DNA of 64,000 nt, taken from HGM04593 sp045591315. Its GTDB lineage: Bacteria; Bacteroidota; Bacteroidia; Bacteroidales; Bacteroidaceae. Under the pieces are notes generated by a model. It made no database searches. It was not told the origin of the DNA and saw only the letters and a program-made list of their open reading frames with translations. The stretch spans positions 1 through 64,000 of the forward strand of contig JAZNSN010000030.1 of NCBI GenBank assembly GCA_045591315.1, in the 5' to 3' direction. The position numbers and the translations under genes are program-made. How positions within the stretch are numbered: position 1 is the first letter of the stretch; the number at the start of each line of letters is the position of its first letter. Positions 17,322 to 25,016 of the stretch are shown piece by piece.

Positions 17322-18746
17322 TCACTTCGGTTCAATAACATAACTGCGATTGAGCATCTTATGATCAACGACCACTTTCACATTAAACTTTTCTGCTACA
17401 TGACGGGCTATATGCTCGGCACTATAGACCGAACGGTGCTGGCCGCCGGTGCACCCGCAACATACCTGTATGTGAGTAAAACCGCGTTTCTTGTAAACAT
17501 CGACCATCTTATCGACCAAAGCATAGGCATTCTCAAGAAAGGCTGAAACATCACTCTCCTTTTCAAGGAATTCAATGACAGGGATGTCCATACCGGTGAG
17601 TTTTTTATACGGCTCATAACGTCCGGGATTATGTATGGCACGGCAATCGAAGACAAAGCCGCCTCCATTACCCGAATTGTCGTCGGGAATACCGCGTTTA
17701 TAGGAAAAGCTAATCACATCGACAGTAAGATCCTTGACATCTTCACGGACAAACAGCGGCATTTCCCTTATCGTCGATACCGCTTCAAGAATAACAGGAA
17801 AATCATCGGCAAATTCATTCAGTACTGCATGAAGCTGTTCCAAAGCAGCCGGAATAGTTTCAACAAATGCTTTCTTTCTCTCGAACAAGCCACGATAGCC
17901 ATAGGTACCAAGATTCTGCAGCAAGCGGAACACTCTGAACAACGACAGTTTCTTCATGAAGAAACCCCTATCCACGCTCCTGTACTGCGAAAGAGATTGC
18001 AGGTAAGAATCGATCATAAGCTCCACAACCTCCGGAGTATATTTCGCACGCGACTGCCCCACGAAGGAAGCCACATCATAATATATCGGGCCACGACGTC
18101 CTCCCTGAAAATCGATAAAATACGGAACACCGTTCTTGACCATCACATTACGCGACTGGAAATCACGATAAAGGAACGTATTGCTTTCATCATCCAGAAG
18201 CATTGAGCACATTTTTACGAACTCGTCTTCGAGACGGTTTTCGTTGAACTCAACGCCGACACCTTTCAGAAAACAGTACTTGAAGTAATTGAGGTCCCAC
18301 ATTACAGTACGCTCATTGAACTCACTGACAGGATAACATAACGAAAAATCGAAATATTCAGCAACTTTAAACTGTATGTGAGGCAACTGGGACATCACTT
18401 TGCAAAGCAAAGAGACATCACTGTCGGAGAATTCGCCTCTGTCACGAGACTCCTTCATGGAGACAAACAGCGTAGAATTACCCAAATCCTCTTGCAAATA
18501 GCACATTTTGTCTTCAGAGACGGCATATACCTCCGGTGCACATACACCGCTCTTCGCCAAAGCCTCTGAAAGAGCCACAAAAGCGCAGTTCTCCTCTACC
18601 GAGGTTCCCGCAACTGCTATCACGCTCGAATTATCCCCTGTCACCCTATAGTACGAACGGTTCGACCCGTCTCCTGTAAGTTTCACCACAGAAAGCGGCA
18701 TAGAGCCGAACCGGCTGTTATACAAATCTTTAATCTTTCCAACCAT
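17322..18746 (-). CDS. Fusion of a phosphotransferase (AmgK-like) with a RapZ C-terminal domain
   Basis: A 474-residue two-domain protein. Residues 1 to about 330 form an APH-type kinase: a nucleotide-binding beta sheet (LTGDGSNRSYYRV), the catalytic loop YRDFQSRNVMV with the catalytic Asp, and the metal-binding FIDFQGGRRG. This pattern is close to COG3178 kinases such as AmgK, which phosphorylates MurNAc/GlcNAc at C1 in cell-wall recycling. Residues 341-474 match the C-terminal domain of RapZ: SFSYKRGIPDD, FDCRAIHNPGRY and CCGCTGGQHRSVYSAEHIA, the latter two being conserved in the glucosamine-6-phosphate-binding part of RapZ. The P-loop N-terminal domain of RapZ is absent. The fusion implies a sugar kinase joined to an amino-sugar sensing domain; substrate identity is inferred. 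Confidence 0.85.
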   Translation of the reverse strand: MVGKIKDLYNSRFGSMPLSVVKLTGDGSNRSYYRVTGDNSSVIAVAGTSVEENCAFVALSEALAKSGVCAPEVYAVSEDKMCYLQEDLGNSTLFVSMKESRDRGEFSDSDVSLLCKVMSQLPHIQFKVAEYFDFSLCYPVSEFNERTVMWDLNYFKYCFLKGVGVEFNENRLEDEFVKMCSMLLDDESNTFLYRDFQSRNVMVKNGVPYFIDFQGGRRGPIYYDVASFVGQSRAKYTPEVVELMIDSYLQSLSQYRSVDRGFFMKKLSLFRVFRLLQNLGTYGYRGLFERKKAFVETIPAALEQLHAVLNEFADDFPVILEAVSTIREMPLFVREDVKDLTVDVISFSYKRGIPDDNSGNGGGFVFDCRAIHNPGRYEPYKKLTGMDIPVIEFLEKESDVSAFLENAYALVDKMVDVYKKRGFTHIQVCCGCTGGQHRSVYSAEHIARHVAEKFNVKVVVDHKMLNRSYVIEPK

Positions 18747-18995
18747 TGCTTTATATCTTTGATAAGGCTGTCAACAAACTGCGAAGTTAGCACAAGTATG
18801 CGGATTTCAAAACAATATTCATTAAATAATATATAGGCAACAAACAAACACGAAAACCACTTCAAAAAGATACATTTTGTCCAACTTTGCAAGGATTTAA
18901 CTAAAAATAACAATATAACAAACATCCAATCAATACATTTTTCATGTTTTTTCAAAAAAACGCTTACATTTCTTCATTTTTAGAAATGTATATAT
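18747..18995. other. AT-rich divergent intergenic region
   Basis: About 250 bases between the kinase-RapZ gene and gdhA. I see no gene. The 90-codon frame crossing it on the minus strand lacks coding character. It must carry promoters for both divergent genes. Confidence 0.55.
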
Positions 18996-19003
18996 TATTT
19001 TTG
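18996..19003 (+). promoter_or_regulatory. Likely -7 element of gdhA
   Basis: TATTTTTG matches TAnnTTTG 50 bases before the gdhA start. No good -33 is visible, which may mean an activator is needed. Confidence 0.45.
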
Positions 19004-19053
19004 CAGACAAAGCAATCAAAAAAGGCAATTATAGATTAAAAAACATACATACA

Positions 19054-20388
19054 ATGAAAGTCGAAACCACACTAGAGAGCCTTAAGAAGAAATTCCCTAA
19101 CGAGCCTGAATATTTCCAGGCTGTAGAAGAAGTATTGCACTCCATCGAGGAGGAATACAACAAGCACCCGGAATTCGAAGCGAGCAATCTCATTGAAAGG
19201 CTATGCATACCCGACCGCATATTCACATTCCGTGTAACTTGGGTCGATGACAACGGCAAGGTACACACCAACACAGGATACCGCGTACAGCACAACAATG
19301 CCATTGGACCTTATAAAGGCGGAATACGCTTTCACCCTTCAGTAAATGTAGGAATTCTCAAATACCTTGCCTTCGAGCAGACTTTCAAGAATTCGCTCAC
19401 CACCCTTCCGATGGGCGGTGCAAAAGGCGGTTCCGACTTTGATCCGAAAGGCAAGAGCGACAACGAGGTAATGCGTTTCTGTCAGGCTTTCATAACAGAG
19501 TTATGGCGCAACATCGGCCCTGAGATGGATGTTCCCGCAGGAGATATCGGAGTTGGCGGACGCGAAGTAGGATATATGTTCGGAATGTACAAGAAACTCA
19601 CACGTGAGTTCAACGGTGTGTTCACCGGCAAAGGACTTGAATTCGGAGGTTCGCTTATACGCCCCGAAGCTACAGGATACGGCAATATCTACTTCCTGCA
19701 GGAGATGTTGGGCACACGAGGCGAGAGCATAGAGGGAAAGACATGTCTTGTCTCAGGCTCCGGCAATGTAGCACAGTACACCGTCGAGAAAGTAATTCAG
19801 CTTGGCGGCAAGGTTGTCACCATGAGCGATTCCAACGGATACATTTATGACCCGGACGGCATTGACCGCGAAAAACTCGACTTCATCATGGAGCTTAAGA
19901 ATGTACGCCGCGGACGAATCAAGGAGTACGCCGACAAGTACGGTTGCAAATATGTTGAGAATGCAAGGCCTTGGAGCGAGAAAGGCGACATAGCATTGCC
20001 TTCGGCAACACAGAACGAAATCAATGGAGAAGAAGCAAAGACACTTGTTGCAAACGGAGTCATAGCTGTATCGGAAGGCGCAAACATGCCATCTACACCT
20101 GAAGCAATACACACATTCCAGGCAGCAAGAATATTGTACGCCCCTGGCAAAGCATCTAACGCAGGAGGCGTTTCTGTTTCGGGCCTTGAAATGAGCCAGA
20201 ATTCGGGCAAGCTCAACTGGAGCAGTGCAAAAGTTGACCAGATGCTGCACGAGATAATGCACAACATACACAGTGCATGCGTTAAGTACGGCACATGCGA
20301 TGACGGCTACATCGACTATGTAAAGGGCGCGAACGTCGCCGGCTTCCTCAAAGTGGCAAAGGCTATGATGGCGCAAGGCATTGTATAA
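19054..20388 (+). CDS. gdhA: Glutamate dehydrogenase, NADP-type
   Basis: A 444-residue hexameric-type dehydrogenase that makes glutamate from 2-oxoglutarate and ammonium. Catalytic features: KGGIRFHPSVN, the lysine-containing PMGGAKGGSDFDPKGKS near residues 120-136, and the Asp loop PAGDIGVGGREVGYMFG. The Rossmann nucleotide-binding segment is LVSGSGNVAQYTVEK at about residue 232. Length (about 445) and sequence match the small hexameric NADP(H)-dependent enzymes. The region upstream has a -7 box and a hairpin follows the gene. It is one of three ammonia-assimilation genes in the window, with two glutamine synthetases. Confidence 0.96.
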   Translation: MKVETTLESLKKKFPNEPEYFQAVEEVLHSIEEEYNKHPEFEASNLIERLCIPDRIFTFRVTWVDDNGKVHTNTGYRVQHNNAIGPYKGGIRFHPSVNVGILKYLAFEQTFKNSLTTLPMGGAKGGSDFDPKGKSDNEVMRFCQAFITELWRNIGPEMDVPAGDIGVGGREVGYMFGMYKKLTREFNGVFTGKGLEFGGSLIRPEATGYGNIYFLQEMLGTRGESIEGKTCLVSGSGNVAQYTVEKVIQLGGKVVTMSDSNGYIYDPDGIDREKLDFIMELKNVRRGRIKEYADKYGCKYVENARPWSEKGDIALPSATQNEINGEEAKTLVANGVIAVSEGANMPSTPEAIHTFQAARILYAPGKASNAGGVSVSGLEMSQNSGKLNWSSAKVDQMLHEIMHNIHSACVKYGTCDDGYIDYVKGANVAGFLKVAKAMMAQGIV

Positions 20389-20410
20389 AATAGAGTCAAA
20401 ACATACAGGG

Positions 20411-20444
20411 CAAAAGCAAGTTTCATTATTGGGACTTGCTTTTG
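20411..20444 (+). terminator. Hairpin after gdhA
   Basis: CAAAAGCAAGT and ACTTGCTTTTG form an 11-bp perfect stem with a 12-base loop. A T run after the stem is lacking, so termination may be partial. The right arm overlaps the -33 of the next promoter. Confidence 0.55.
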
Positions 20445-20472
20445 CTGTTGTATGCAATTTTGAGTATCTTCG
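20441..20472 (+). promoter_or_regulatory. Promoter of the AmpG-like transporter gene
   Basis: TTTG at 20441-20444, 20 bases, then TATCTTCG (variant of TAnnTTTG) at 20465-20472, 26 bases before the ATG at 20499. Confidence 0.55.
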
Positions 20473-20498
20473 CACACATAACAAAAACAACAAACAAG

Positions 20499-21767
20499 AT
20501 GCAGAAAAAAAGCACAAATGCCTGGCTATGGATTCCGACACTGTATTTCGCATCGGGACTTCCATACCACGCTATAACATCAATCTCAGACATAATGTAC
20601 AAGGACATGGGCATAAGCAATACAGACATAGCCCTGTACACAAGCATACTGCTCATTCCCTGGACAATAAAACCATTATGGAGCCCGTTCGTAGAGATAT
20701 TCGGAACACGGCGCAACTGGACTCTGCATGCACAGGTGGCACTAGCATTATGTTTTGCCATGGTAGCCCTGGCAATACCGTCAGAGAGTTTCCTGCTGTT
20801 CACCCTCGGTGCATTCATGCTCGGTGCATTTGTCTCAGCCACACACGACATAGCCCTAGACGGATTCTACATTCTGGGACTGACTCAAGAGAAACAATCT
20901 TTCTTCTCCGGCATACGCAACACCTTCTACAGAATTGCTACCGTATTCAGTTCGGGCATATTGGTAATGCTTGCCAACTGGCTAGGAAAGCACTTCGGGA
21001 ACAATACCACTGCTTGGAGTGCAACTTTCGCAGCAACAGCGCTCATTATGGCAATATTGTTCATATACCACAAACGCGTACTTCCAAAGCCCGAAAAAGA
21101 CATCTCACTGACCTCAAACGGCATATCGGAAGTATTCAGGAGTTTTGGAGATATTATAAGGACATACTTCGCACGCCCAGGAATTATATCTTCAATTCTA
21201 TTCCTGCTCCTTTTCCGTTTTCCCGAAGCACAGTTGGGAAAAATCGGCAAGCTGTTCCTAATGGACAGCACAGCTGCCGGAGGACTCGGACTTGACAAAG
21301 GCGATATCGGTTTTGTAAATGGAGTTATCGGCATTATCGGACTCATAGCAGGAGGCATTGCCGGAGGAATATGCATTTCGCGTCAGGGCCTTAGGTTCTG
21401 GCTATGGCCCATGGTCATTGCCATTTCACTCCCCGACGCCGTATATGTATATATGAGCATGGCAATACCCGACAGCCTCACAATCATAGGCTGCTGCGTA
21501 TTCATCGAACAATTGGGATACGGATTCGGTTTTACAGCATACACCTTGTATATGATATATATTGCACACGGCAAGTATCCTACTGCACATTTTGCAATAT
21601 CAACAGCTTTCATGTCACTGGGAGTGATGTTGCCGGGAATGATATCAGGCAAGATACAGGAGTGGCTCGGATATGAGAATTTCTTCATTTGGGTAATGGG
21701 ATGCACCGCCATAACAATCCTCGTTTCGGCATTGATAAAAATAGACCCTAAATTTGGCAGAAAATAG
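20499..21767 (+). CDS. MFS transporter, AmpG-like
   Basis: A 422-residue membrane protein with about 12 hydrophobic segments. ATG 20499 is chosen because the longer frame begins inside the promoter, and MQKKSTNAWLWIPTLYFASGLPY is the usual AmpG-like N-terminus. Family hallmarks are FASGLPYHAITSIS in helix 1, IPWTIKPLWSPFVE, and SATHDIALDGFYILGL in helices 4-5 (the A.xD.aldG motif). AmpG proteins import anhydro-muropeptides for cell-wall recycling. It is followed 40 bases later by a BadF-type amino-sugar kinase, which supports a role in amino-sugar or muropeptide uptake, although the substrate has not been shown. Confidence 0.82.
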   Translation: MQKKSTNAWLWIPTLYFASGLPYHAITSISDIMYKDMGISNTDIALYTSILLIPWTIKPLWSPFVEIFGTRRNWTLHAQVALALCFAMVALAIPSESFLLFTLGAFMLGAFVSATHDIALDGFYILGLTQEKQSFFSGIRNTFYRIATVFSSGILVMLANWLGKHFGNNTTAWSATFAATALIMAILFIYHKRVLPKPEKDISLTSNGISEVFRSFGDIIRTYFARPGIISSILFLLLFRFPEAQLGKIGKLFLMDSTAAGGLGLDKGDIGFVNGVIGIIGLIAGGIAGGICISRQGLRFWLWPMVIAISLPDAVYVYMSMAIPDSLTIIGCCVFIEQLGYGFGFTAYTLYMIYIAHGKYPTAHFAISTAFMSLGVMLPGMISGKIQEWLGYENFFIWVMGCTAITILVSALIKIDPKFGRK

Positions 21768-21807
21768 TTTTTTAGACTATCTTTACAAAATATTTGAGTT
21801 TTAAGAG

Positions 21808-22647
21808 ATGATACTGATTGCTGACAGCGGTTCAACTAAGACAGACTGGGTCCTATGCGACCCGGAAAACATTGTTGTACGTATAAAGACACAAGGCCTG
21901 AACCCTACTATACAGAGTACAGAAGAGATACTAGCAGTCCTTAAGGACGAGTTGGCCGGCAAGATTGAGTCCGAAGCTCCGGACAGCATATATTTCTATG
22001 GAGCCGGATGTGCCTATGAAAATGCCAACAAAAGGATGCAGGCAGCCCTTGAAACAGTCTTCAAGACTAAGGACATTTACATACACAGTGACCTTCTGGC
22101 AGCTGCACGCGCATTATGCGGCCACGAAGAAGGCATTGCATGTATCTTGGGTACAGGCTCGAACTCATGTCTTTTCGACGGCAAGAATATTATCGAAAAC
22201 ACTCCCTCTTTGGGATTCATTCTCGGAGATGAAGGAAGCGGTGCACACCTAGGCCGGCAATTGGTGAGCGATTGCATCAAAAAACAATTGTCCAAAGATA
22301 TCAGAGACAAGTTCTTTACAAGATACCAGATTGACAAAGCAGCCGTACTTGAAAGAGTATATCATACACCTCTGCCTAACCGATGGCTTGCCAGCTTTAC
22401 TCCGTTTCTGCACGAGAACAGGAAAGAAGCCGAGATACAGGCACTGCTGAAGCATTGCTTTACACAATTTTTCCAAAGAAACACTATGGTTTACCGCAAA
22501 TCGTGGCTACCGATACATATTATAGGAGGAGTAGGCATCAACTTTGCACAGGAAATCAAGGAGACTGCCGAGAGTTTAGGATTATCCATTGGCAATATTG
22601 TAGAAAGTCCGATGGAAGGATTAATCAGATTCCATAAAACCAATTAA
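21808..22647 (+). CDS. BadF/BadG-family amino-sugar kinase (MurK/NagK-like)
   Basis: A 279-residue ASKHA-fold kinase. Residues 1-15 contain the phosphate 1 motif LIADSGSTKTDW. SDLLAAARAL, ILGTGSNSCLFDG (phosphate 2) and GFILGDEGSGAHLGRQL are typical of BadF/BadG-family N-acetylglucosamine or MurNAc kinases. In Tannerella and other Bacteroidetes similar kinases (MurK) act on MurNAc and GlcNAc released from peptidoglycan. The location downstream of an AmpG-like transporter (40-base gap) fits that job. The FKBP lipoprotein gene follows after 10 bases, so all three may be co-transcribed. Confidence 0.85.
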   Translation: MILIADSGSTKTDWVLCDPENIVVRIKTQGLNPTIQSTEEILAVLKDELAGKIESEAPDSIYFYGAGCAYENANKRMQAALETVFKTKDIYIHSDLLAAARALCGHEEGIACILGTGSNSCLFDGKNIIENTPSLGFILGDEGSGAHLGRQLVSDCIKKQLSKDIRDKFFTRYQIDKAAVLERVYHTPLPNRWLASFTPFLHENRKEAEIQALLKHCFTQFFQRNTMVYRKSWLPIHIIGGVGINFAQEIKETAESLGLSIGNIVESPMEGLIRFHKTN

Positions 22648-22657
22648 TTTTTAAGAT

Positions 22658-23701
22658 ATGAAAAAGAAATTTATTTTATTCGCTACCTGCGCTGCAACAC
22701 TTCTTGCGGCATCATGCGGTTCAAACGACTACCTCACCGACCAGAAGAGAATAACCAAAGGAGACAGCTCAAAGCTTGATACACTCTCGTATGTTATTGG
22801 AACCAACATCGGAAACCATGTAATAAACGGCATTGTACCTCAAGTAAAAGCAGACTACAACACTCTGGTAGGTGTTATTGAGAATGCAATACTTGACCCG
22901 AATGAAGTCATTGAGGTATGCGGTGTAAAAATCTGCAAGGACAGCATGACCGTTCTTGGCCCTAAGTATCTTGGACAGGATTTGAACACAAAGATTATTG
23001 CTGCTGCAAAAGACTCTACAGGCAACACATCTGTTTTTGCCGACGAGAACGAGAAGAAGCTCATCTCTACGCTTATCGGAGCCAACATCGGTTATGGTTT
23101 GTCTGAGAACAAGGTACCTTTGCAGACAACATGGATTATGGCGGGTATCAACGATGTCAACAACGGCGAAAAGAAGATTGATGACAAAACAGCTGAAGCA
23201 TTCATGAGAAACTACTATACAGTAGTCATCCCGAAACAGGCAAAGAAAAGAGCGCAGGAATGGTTTGCGATCATCGAAAAGAAAAGTGGCGTACAAAAGA
23301 CCGAATCGGGAATTCTTTATATCATAGAGGATGCCGGCGACAGCAACGTCAAGCCAGTAAACGACGAGGATGAAGTTAAGGTTCTATACACTGGACGCGA
23401 CTGTTACGGCAATGTATTCGACTCAAACCGTTGGGACGACATGACAAAGGAGCGTCAGGAGATGGCAAAGACATACGAACCGGACAAAGCAGGAAAGGAC
23501 AACCCTATTGATTTCCCTCTCAACAGAGTCATCAAGGGTTGGACAGAAGGCATGAAGCTTATCGGTAAGGGCGGCAAGATCACCCTTTGGATTCCTTCGG
23601 AACTGGCATACGGTGAAAGAGGCGCAGGCCAGTTAATCGGCCCTAACTCAGCGCTCCGCTTCGACGTAGAACTGTTAGACGTCACACCTGCTGCTAAGTA
23701 A
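22658..23701 (+). CDS. FKBP-type peptidyl-prolyl isomerase lipoprotein
   Basis: A 347-residue lipoprotein (signal MKKKFILFATCAATLLAASCG, lipid Cys at residue 20). The N-terminal region has repeated TLSYVIGTNIGN- and STLIGANIGYGLS-type segments, like the dimerisation domain of FKBP22/Mip proteins, here duplicated. The C-terminal FKBP domain (about residues 225-347) contains VKVLYTGRDCYGNVFDSN, VIKGWTEGMKLI, LWIPSELAYGERGAG and LRFDVELLDV. An insertion of about 20 residues follows FDSN (DDMTKERQEMAKTY). It should help fold proteins in the periplasm or at the outer membrane. A long bidirectional terminator follows. Confidence 0.9.
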   Translation: MKKKFILFATCAATLLAASCGSNDYLTDQKRITKGDSSKLDTLSYVIGTNIGNHVINGIVPQVKADYNTLVGVIENAILDPNEVIEVCGVKICKDSMTVLGPKYLGQDLNTKIIAAAKDSTGNTSVFADENEKKLISTLIGANIGYGLSENKVPLQTTWIMAGINDVNNGEKKIDDKTAEAFMRNYYTVVIPKQAKKRAQEWFAIIEKKSGVQKTESGILYIIEDAGDSNVKPVNDEDEVKVLYTGRDCYGNVFDSNRWDDMTKERQEMAKTYEPDKAGKDNPIDFPLNRVIKGWTEGMKLIGKGGKITLWIPSELAYGERGAGQLIGPNSALRFDVELLDVTPAAK

Positions 23702-23710
23702 TTGCACCTG

Positions 23711-23769
23711 TAACAGTATAAAAAAATAAGAATGCGACAGAGCCGCATTCTTATTTTTTTATACTGTTA
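23711..23769. terminator. Bidirectional terminator between FKBP and NahK genes
   Basis: A 26-bp nearly perfect inverted repeat (TAACAGTATAAAAAAATAAG... with its complement) around a 7-base loop, with A and T tracts on either side. It serves the two convergent genes. Confidence 0.92.
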
Positions 23770-23777
23770 TGCAGTAA

Positions 23778-24851
23778 TCACTTCATCACCTCTGCGATGA
23801 AAGCCTGCATCTCCGGCTGATGAGCCTCAACGCTCTGCAACAGCTTGAACTGCGCCTTTGAACGTACAAGGTTATGCTCAGGATACTGTATCTTGTAGTA
23901 TGTATCACCGTTAATGTAATCGGCCAGGAAACGTACTGTCTGCATATATGGGAACAGAGCTGCTGCGTATGGCAGGTTCTCAACCTCAAGAGGAGTGATG
24001 AACGATGCAGCAGACTTCAAGTAACCCTTTGTGAATGACTTGAAGATTTCCATATTGAAGTTCACATTGTCAAGGTCCTTGTCATCCTCCTTGCCGGTGT
24101 TTGCAGCAGAGCGCAAGTAATCGCCGAAATCGGAGAATATGAAGTTAGGCATCACGGTATCGAGGTCAATAACGCAAAGCACATTATCCTGCTGGTCGAA
24201 AAGGATGTTGTCAACCTTTGTATCGCAGTGACAGATACGCTTCGGCAACTTGCCCTCACGGTGCAGACGCTCGCCCTTGCACATCTCCTCGGCACGCTTC
24301 TCAAGCTCGTCAACAAGCCACTGTACCTCTGCAAGACGGCCGGCCTTGTTCTCAGCAACAGCCTCACGCAACTGACGGAGACGGAACTCCATGTTGTGGA
24401 AATCCTTGATTGTCTCGCCGAGCTCGGCTGGAATATCGGCCAGCATAGCCTGGAAGTTACCGAATGTCTCGCCAACGATATAAGAGGTCTCTGGAGTCAC
24501 CGCAGTCATAGACTTTGTATCGGGGATGAACTCCATTACACGCCAATACTTCTCACCGTCGAAATAGTAGTACTTTCCATCCTTTGCAGGAACGAACTTA
24601 AGCACCTTGCGTGCAATGTCATCTGTACCGGCAGCAACCAGCTTGCCATGAATATGCTCCGTAACAGCAACGATATTGTTCATAAGCATATCCACATCGG
24701 GGAAGATAGCGTTGTTCACATGCTGGAGAACATAGTCGGGAGCATCGCCCTCTGTCTTCACGCGATATGTAGTGTTGATAAGACCGTTGCCCAAAGGAGC
24801 CACTTCAACAACATTGCCTTGAATGTTGAACTGAGAAACAATTGTGTTCAT
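23778..24851 (-). CDS. nahK: N-acetylhexosamine 1-kinase
   Basis: A 357-residue APH-fold kinase similar along its whole length to the bifidobacterial NahK sequence as I remember it: PLGNGLINTTYRV, YVLQHVNNAIFPDVDMLMNNI, CHCDTKVDNILFD (catalytic loop, with Cys where HND is usual), VIDLDTVMPNFIFSDFGD (metal-binding Asp), RFLADYINGDTYYKI and PEHNLVRSKAQFKLL. NahK makes GlcNAc-1-phosphate or GalNAc-1-phosphate with ATP for direct entry into UDP-sugar pools. It stands alone, with its own promoter, close to a host-glycan cluster. A fucosidase and sulfatase nearby suggest mucin-derived hexosamines as the source. Confidence 0.85.
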   Translation of the reverse strand: MNTIVSQFNIQGNVVEVAPLGNGLINTTYRVKTEGDAPDYVLQHVNNAIFPDVDMLMNNIVAVTEHIHGKLVAAGTDDIARKVLKFVPAKDGKYYYFDGEKYWRVMEFIPDTKSMTAVTPETSYIVGETFGNFQAMLADIPAELGETIKDFHNMEFRLRQLREAVAENKAGRLAEVQWLVDELEKRAEEMCKGERLHREGKLPKRICHCDTKVDNILFDQQDNVLCVIDLDTVMPNFIFSDFGDYLRSAANTGKEDDKDLDNVNFNMEIFKSFTKGYLKSAASFITPLEVENLPYAAALFPYMQTVRFLADYINGDTYYKIQYPEHNLVRSKAQFKLLQSVEAHQPEMQAFIAEVMK

Positions 24852-24910
24852 TGGAGTAATATTTTAAAGGTTAGTATTTTCTTTCGTGACGCATAAACCT
24901 ACGCCAAAGG

Positions 24911-24941
24911 CAAATTTATACAAAGAAAAGAGCATTGCAAA
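24911..24941 (-). promoter_or_regulatory. Promoter of nahK
   Basis: On the minus strand TTTG (24941-24938), 19 bases, then TAAATTTG (24918-24911), a perfect Bacteroides-type match 60 bases before the start. Confidence 0.8.
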
Positions 24942-24961
24942 ATTAAAAGAGAATTTTACGC

Positions 24962-24996
24962 AAAAAAATATCGGCAACAGCTGTTGCCGATATTTT
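24962..24996 (-). terminator. Terminator of the GEVED-fucosidase operon
   Basis: A perfect palindrome, AAAATATCGGCAACAG and its complement, followed on the minus strand by a run of T. Confidence 0.85.
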
Positions 24997-25016
24997 ATAC
25001 AAAGAAATTCACCGTG

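Noticed and set aside
19753..20565. A 270-codon minus-strand frame opposite gdhA
   Set aside because: Cys/Val-rich antisense frame of a conserved gene.
20381..21295. A 304-codon frame overlapping the AmpG-like gene in another frame
   Set aside because: Basic, His/Arg-rich composition typical of an out-of-frame shadow; the AmpG-like frame has membrane helices and family motifs.
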